A stretch of DNA of 64,000 nt from Phragmites australis. Taxonomy: Eukaryota > Streptophyta > Magnoliopsida > Poales > Poaceae. The notes beneath the pieces are model-generated. The model was not told the DNA's origin and searched no databases. It saw only the letters and a list, made by a program, of their open reading frames with translations. Each line of letters begins with the position of its first letter. Positions within the stretch are counted from its first letter, which is position 1. Position numbers and translations under genes: made by a program. The DNA lies in NCBI RefSeq assembly GCF_958298935.1, contig NC_084931.1, positions 21,417,334 through 21,481,333 on the forward strand, in the 5' to 3' direction. Below are positions 58,745-64,000 of this stretch, in pieces.

Positions 58745-59644
58745 GTAAATAAATCAAGAAGCACTTCAATATGTTTTTTCCTTTCTCCATGTAAGAAAGC
58801 ACTAACTTTTGAACACATTGTGCTAATAGGTGATGATAATCCTACCAATTCTGTAATGATGACTTGCTTGCAGGACGAAGAAGAAGCATTGGTATTTTCA
58901 CTATCGTTCATAGTTCATACTATCAATCATTCATACTAATTCATACTGGTATTTAGTTCTTGTCCTTCTCATTTTTAGGATGATCTTGAGTCTACTGTGG
59001 TTGATTGCTAAGTGATGGAGATGGACTGATGGTGCCATTTGGGATGGCAGCAAGCGCAAGCAGCCTAAGAACTTGAGATCACTAAGTTTCTATTTGTTAT
59101 TATATTTGGAACTATGAATTCTGATCTGTCATGTGTACTGCTATTGTGCTATAATCAGTTATTTGCTATTGTGATGTAAACTATGTTGTGTTGTTAAGTG
59201 TTGTGCTACTGCTTCCTATTTAATTATAGATGTGGACATATTGTGTCGGTGGTTGAGAATTTGACTCTTGAGATGAGATGAAATGATGGATTATTAGCTT
59301 CTATAATCTGTAGTTCTATGTTTGTGGCTCTATGCAGTGTGCATTACAAGAAATTTAGTAAATGAATGATATTTATGTGGCTGGATTATTTATGTTTCTG
59401 TGCTTTGTAGACATGTTTCATGTTTGGATTATCTCTATTTCTGTGTAGTGTTGCTAAGGCTCTCTGTTTTGTCTGTTCAGGCCCTGTCTCCCCCCCACAA
59501 GACTCCGATGGATTTCGGGGATTCGACGGGGCCAGGGACGAGGGCATTTTTTTGCCCCGAATTGTGTTTCAGGGTTGGGCCAAGGATCGGAGTTGGTATG
59601 TTTGCCCGGCCCCGCCTCGCCCCGTTGCCATCCCTAGTGCAGGG

Positions 59645-60091
59645 TGTTTGGTATGCTTGCGCGAGAGACAATAGCCAAGTTGTACCATACCGCTAGATAA
59701 AAAGGAAGTTTGAGCCAACTCAAAGGAGGGGCGGTTTGAAACATAATAATCTTTGCTTAACCATGTACACGAAGTGAGAATGAAAGCATAAGAAGATTAT
59801 TGCGTAAGTATCGTCTTTGTTCAGTCACGTAGATTTGAGCTGCTTTGAAACTCGGGAAGCTACAATTGTCTTCCTCACTGGAAGTGTTCTAAACATGGCT
59901 TACTTTTTTTAGGGAAATTTATCTTAAAGACGACCTTGAAGGCCTCATGCCTTAATTATCTTCTTCTTTGCGGATGATCTAAGTTTCAACACTATACGAG
60001 TGCATGCATCCCCGACGAAAGCAATCAGCCATTTGCAATCTCAATTCAGAAGCCTTCGGGCTCTGGCTACTATAACTGGTGTGTGATTTTA
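59645..60091. other. Spacer between hAT and Mutator-like fragment
   Basis: No gene or repeat with clear ends was recognised. Open frames here are short. Confidence 0.45.
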
Positions 60092-61042
60092 GGGAAAATT
60101 GCCCATATAACATCCGCACCGTACAGGTTTGCAAACATACCACTGCACAGTGACATATTACTATTTTAGCACCGTTTTCGCACCGTTTTTTATCCATCCT
60201 ACCACTCCATTACACTACCGAGCCTAATATTGTTGCTACTCAGTTTGATCAAACGATCTCCACCGAACCAGCACAAATATGGTCAGGCCAAGTCCACCAA
60301 ACCCTAGATCGAAAAAATTCCCCACTCTCAGCCATAGCTCTCCTTCGTCCCTCTCGGCATCGCAGCGTCTCCTCTTAGTTGCGCCTTCCAAGATCGCCTG
60401 CCAACGCGTGGACTACTAACTGGATGGAAGATGGCTCTAGCTCCCCCCCCCCATAGGTATGCACTTCCTCATAATTTGTGCTATGTTCTTCATATGACTT
60501 GTCTAGAATGAGAAACAAATCAAAGTCCTAGATTTTCTTCGATTTGATTCTCTGTGTGTTGCTCTTCCTTTGTTGTTTCAGAAATGGGACGGCAATACGA
60601 GTTAAGATAAATGTTGAATCATATTGCTCCACTTGCAATGGGAGGAAAGAATATTTCAGGGGGGAAACTTGGGAGTGGGATATTATTTCTGGATTTCTGA
60701 CTTTGTGTAGTCTAGATGCGGTGGTTAAGGAGCGGTTTAGTTGGGGTGAGAATGAAATCCTAGAATTTTGGGGGGTGAGAGATGGAGTACCGACAAGGAT
60801 AAGCAACGAGGTGTAGCTGACAGATATGAAATGGGCTAGTAAAGAGTTGGCAATCGTAGTCAGAATTGTCTTAGTTGATAGCAATGTAGTGCCTCCTTCC
60901 ACACATGAGAGTGCCATATCCCAAGTTGAAATGGTTCCCAAACAACCTGAAATAGTTCATGAAATACAAACTTCAAGCACATACCAGAACCATTGAGGAA
61001 GGTGGTCCTGATGTGGTAGCAACAAATGAGGAAGGTGACCAT
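60092..61042 (+). mobile_element. Mutator-like element fragment (candidate): terminal repeat plus start of transposase
   Basis: 'gggaaaattgcccatataac' at 60092 resembles plant MULE terminal repeats. A GC-rich leader follows (60300-60460), then after a 'tgtttcag' acceptor an exon-like frame at 60584-60816 reads WDIISGFLTLCSLDAVVKERF and GENEILEFWGVRDG, continuing past a stop to about 60990. This is similar in layout to the N-terminal region of MURA-like proteins, but I do not see the DDE core or the SWIM finger. It is cut at 61043 by an LTR. The assignment is tentative. Confidence 0.35.
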
Positions 61043-62200
61043 TGTGGGGAATTATCCAAATAGTATTCTAATTAATCATTGAGTCGATTATTTACATAAT
61101 CATAACCACAATGATTAACCAGAATATCATCCTGGTGGTCCCAACATGTGTTTTGTGCTCAAGATCGGAACATACGTCTTTCCAACATATGGCGTCACAA
61201 CCAAGCTTAATAAAGAGCGAGCAATGAAATTATATTACAAGCCTTTAGAGGATTATCACTTACAATAATTTACAACGCATGAACACTAGGAGGATAAAAG
61301 AAGAGTCTCACCGCCTAGCCACCTAGAGGTACTACGCAGCGGAAAACAAAATCTATGAACAACAAAAGATGGATGGAGCTATTTTCCATGAGGCACCACC
61401 CCAAAATCTTGTCACTCGAGTAGTTTGCACTACTCCTGCCTGTCACGCACATTGGCGGGCGTGAACTAACCAAACACTAGCTCCTCCTCACATATAGAAC
61501 CTGTAAAAGGAGCATGAGAATGAAGGTACTCGCAATACTCAATCTGTAATGGGTACATATAATAACCTGACACTAAGGATTATGCATTTAGATAAGTTAG
61601 CAAGGAATCGGCTAGAAGGTTAAGTAGATTCATATGAAAAAGCAATTTTGACACAAAAGTGTGAGCATCTACACTTAACCACACATATCCTTCTATCCTA
61701 AGATCAATAACACAAGAGTATCTATAACAGAACCATATTATCTCATCAATAGCCATCACAGACCATTTCCCAATCGAGTCATGTGGCAAACTCAGATTTG
61801 GCAAACTCAAGGAGAAAGTGACAGTGATGACGTGCATTGGAATTTTACATAGTTGGAAAAGAATTGTATCAATTTTTGTCGACGGGACGAAAAGACGGCC
61901 ATCGGACCTTCATGTGCACTGGCGGTTAGACCGCAGCTAAGCCCGATTAGACCGCCATACAATTGGACCACGGGTACGTCGATTAGACCGCAAATCATAC
62001 AGAGAGATTTTTGCTCTAACGGTTAGACCACAAGTCATAGGTGGTCAGACCACCTGGGAACAGAGAGTAAAATGGGTTCTGAATGCTTCTGGCGGTCAGA
62101 CCAGTAGAGGCGCGGTTGGACCGCTATGAGTGTATTTTCCCAGCTAAAATGGTTTTTAAGCGGTTTCCTTTGGGAACAAAGTTTTTGACCAACATGATAA
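61043..62200 (-). repeat. 3' LTR of a minus-strand gypsy element (right-edge element)
   Basis: The left end is 'tgtggggaattatcc' at 61043, that is, a CA terminus on the minus strand. The right border lies before the pol stop at 62251 and is not exact. Bases 61905-62135 hold a cluster of 'ggttagaccgc'-like motifs and inverted forms ('gcggtcagacc'), similar to palindromic clusters of other grass LTRs. The partner LTR is beyond the window. Confidence 0.6.
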
Positions 62201-62250
62201 TGAACTACAGACATGTGCGATGCTCAACATATGCATAATTGAAACAATAC

Positions 62251-64000
62251 TCACAAGTTTTCAAAAAGATCGGGAAACTCGGAGCAGATTCGATCCTCAC
62301 GCTCCCAAGTAGCCTCATCTTCCGAGTGATTGCTCCATTGCACTTTAACAAACTTGATATAGTGATGTCGGGTCTTGCGTTCCACTTTATCCAAAATCTG
62401 TATTGATCGTTCACAATAAGAGAATCTGGATGCAAATCTTTGTTCGCAACTTCAATAACTTCGGTTGGGACTCAAAGACATTTTTTTAATTGCGAGCCAT
62501 GAAACACATTATGCACGGAAGGAGAGGGATGGAGGTAAGTACAACTGATAGGCCACCTCTCCTCGCTGAGCGATGATTTGGAAAGGTCCCACATATCGAG
62601 GTGTTAACTGCCCTCTGACTTAAAAGCATCGATTCCCCTTGAGAGAAGACACCTTGAGATAGATGAAATCCCCAATGGCGAATACCAGCTCTCGTCGGTG
62701 ACGATCGGCATAGCTCTTCTGACGAGATTAAGCCATGAGAAGACACTTGTGAATGGTCAGAACATGTTCTTCAGCCTCTTTGACCAAATTTAGGCCAAGA
62801 TAAGCTCTTTCGCCGGACTCAGACTAATTCACGACGTTCGGCATCTCCTTCCATAGAGAGCTTCGAAAGGCGACATCTTAATACTAGATTGGTAACTATT
62901 GTTGTAGAAGAACTCTACAAAAGGCAAGCAAATCTCCCACTTCTTCCCATATGTGAGAGCACAAGCTCGCAACATATCTTTCAGGATTTGATTTACCCTC
63001 TCTATTTGACCATCGGTTTGAGGATAGTAGGCGGTGCTATGGAAGAATTTGGTTCTCATGGCTTCATGAAGACTCTTCCAGAAATGAGAGGTGAATTGGC
63101 TCCCTCTATCAGAGACAATCTTCTTCGGAATTCCATGAAGGCAAACAATTCGAGTGAGGTATGGCTTCGCATACTACTTGACTGAGCATGTGGTCTGGAC
63201 GGGAAAGAAATGAGCTGCCTTGGTCAATCGATCCATAATGACTTAGATCAAGTCACACCCTCGAGAGATCTTAAGGTAATCTTGTAATGAAATCCATACC
63301 AATCTACTCCCACTTCCAGGAGGGAATAGATAAGGGCTGGACCGTATCGGTTAGCTGAGGTGTTCAGCCTTTACTTTTCAGCAAACAACACACTCGACGG
63401 CGTAACGAGCAATTTCATGCTTCATGTGGGTCCACCAAAATCTTGTCTTGAGGTATTGATATATTTTGGTACTCTCCAGATGAATGGATAACAAAGAATC
63501 ATGAGCTTCATCCAGAATCTTTTTCCTCAATGCATCAACCTTCAGAACCACTAGCCTCTTCCCAAACTATACGACACCTTGATTATCTCTAGAAAAACAG
63601 GTAGTCTTGCATTCCTTCATTTTATCTAGAATTCGGGTCATGCCCTTGTCATCTCTTTGAGCTTATTTGATTTGATCCAGAAGAGTGGATTTGATCTCCA
63701 AGTTAGCAAGAAATCTCTCCGAAACCACCTCAAGTCCAAGCCTTCGAAAATCATCACAAAGCGTGGTGACTCTAGGCTTGAGCGAGAGACATCGAGCCTT
63801 TTGGCTCAGTGCATCGGCAACAACATTCGCCTTGCGGGATGATAATGAACTTTCAGCTCATAGTCTTTGATCAGCTCGAGCCATTTTGTCCATCTCATAT
63901 TCAGGTCAGCTTGAGTGAAGATATATTTGAGACTTTTGTGATCCGTATAGATATGACGAAGATTGCCCAATAGATAGTTGCACCAAATCTTTAGATCATG
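62251..64000 (-). pseudogene. Gypsy pol C-terminal part (RNase H end, integrase, chromodomain-like tail), runs off the window
   Basis: Reading leftward from the edge: the RNase H end (IYTDHKSLKYIFTQ, DLNMRWTKWLELIKDYE), a linker with many stops, the integrase finger, then the core end STAYYPQTDGQIERVNQIL and KMSPFEALYGRRC (63059-62829). Next comes a C-terminal domain (VHNVFHGSQLKKCL) and the tail 'KFVKVQWSNHSEDEATWERE', a known end of Tekay/Del-type polyproteins, ending at a stop at 62251. Stops and frameshifts make it non-functional. It is a different copy from the two gypsy elements further left. Confidence 0.85.

Overview
The window looks like nuclear DNA of a grass (Poaceae). It has one intron-rich plant gene inside nested, decayed transposable elements: chromovirus-type Ty3/gypsy and Sirevirus-type Ty1/copia LTR elements, hAT elements, a Stowaway-like MITE, a tRNA-derived SINE and a Helitron-like terminus. 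The species cannot be fixed from sequence alone.

The only gene that reads as intact is a complete NAD kinase of the plant NADK1 type at 43081-50683 (+). It has eleven exons with GT-AG borders and encodes 531 residues, with the GGDG and glycine-rich NAD-kinase motifs preserved. It makes NADP from NAD and ATP. Intron 4 carries a SINE with a clear target-site duplication. The promoter side carries a Stowaway-like MITE, a 26-bp direct repeat and, further upstream, the LTR of a dead gypsy element. A 94-bp inverted repeat lies in the 3' flank.

Left of the gene (1-42.3 kb) is a retrotransposon graveyard. From left to right it holds a copia pol scrap (1.07-1.96 kb), an internally deleted minus-strand gypsy element (2.5-6.1 kb), a ~3-kb LTR (6.1-9.07 kb), an unassigned LTR-like block (9.07-9.88 kb), and a near-complete but stop-riddled plus-strand gypsy element (9.88-18.84 kb). 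Then come a gag-only minus-strand Sirevirus remnant with both LTRs (19.4-26.7 kb), a Helitron-like region with gene-fragment-like exons (26.7-30.9 kb), unassigned DNA (30.9-33.5 kb), and a minus-strand gypsy element truncated in integrase (33.5-42.1 kb). The 5' LTR of that last element is the same family as the LTR at 6.1-9.07 kb.

Right of the gene (51-64 kb) are a MITE-like repeat, a 776-bp non-autonomous hAT with a perfect 8-bp duplication, a 4.23-kb hAT with a broken BED/hAT transposase, a Mutator-like fragment, and the LTR plus pol C-terminus of another minus-strand gypsy element that runs off the right edge.

I found no convincing undescribed biological system. The most useful leads are the extra open reading frame between PBS and gag in two separate gypsy elements, the Helitron candidate with captured exons, the LTR that lost its promoter, and the repeat architecture around the NADK1 promoter.
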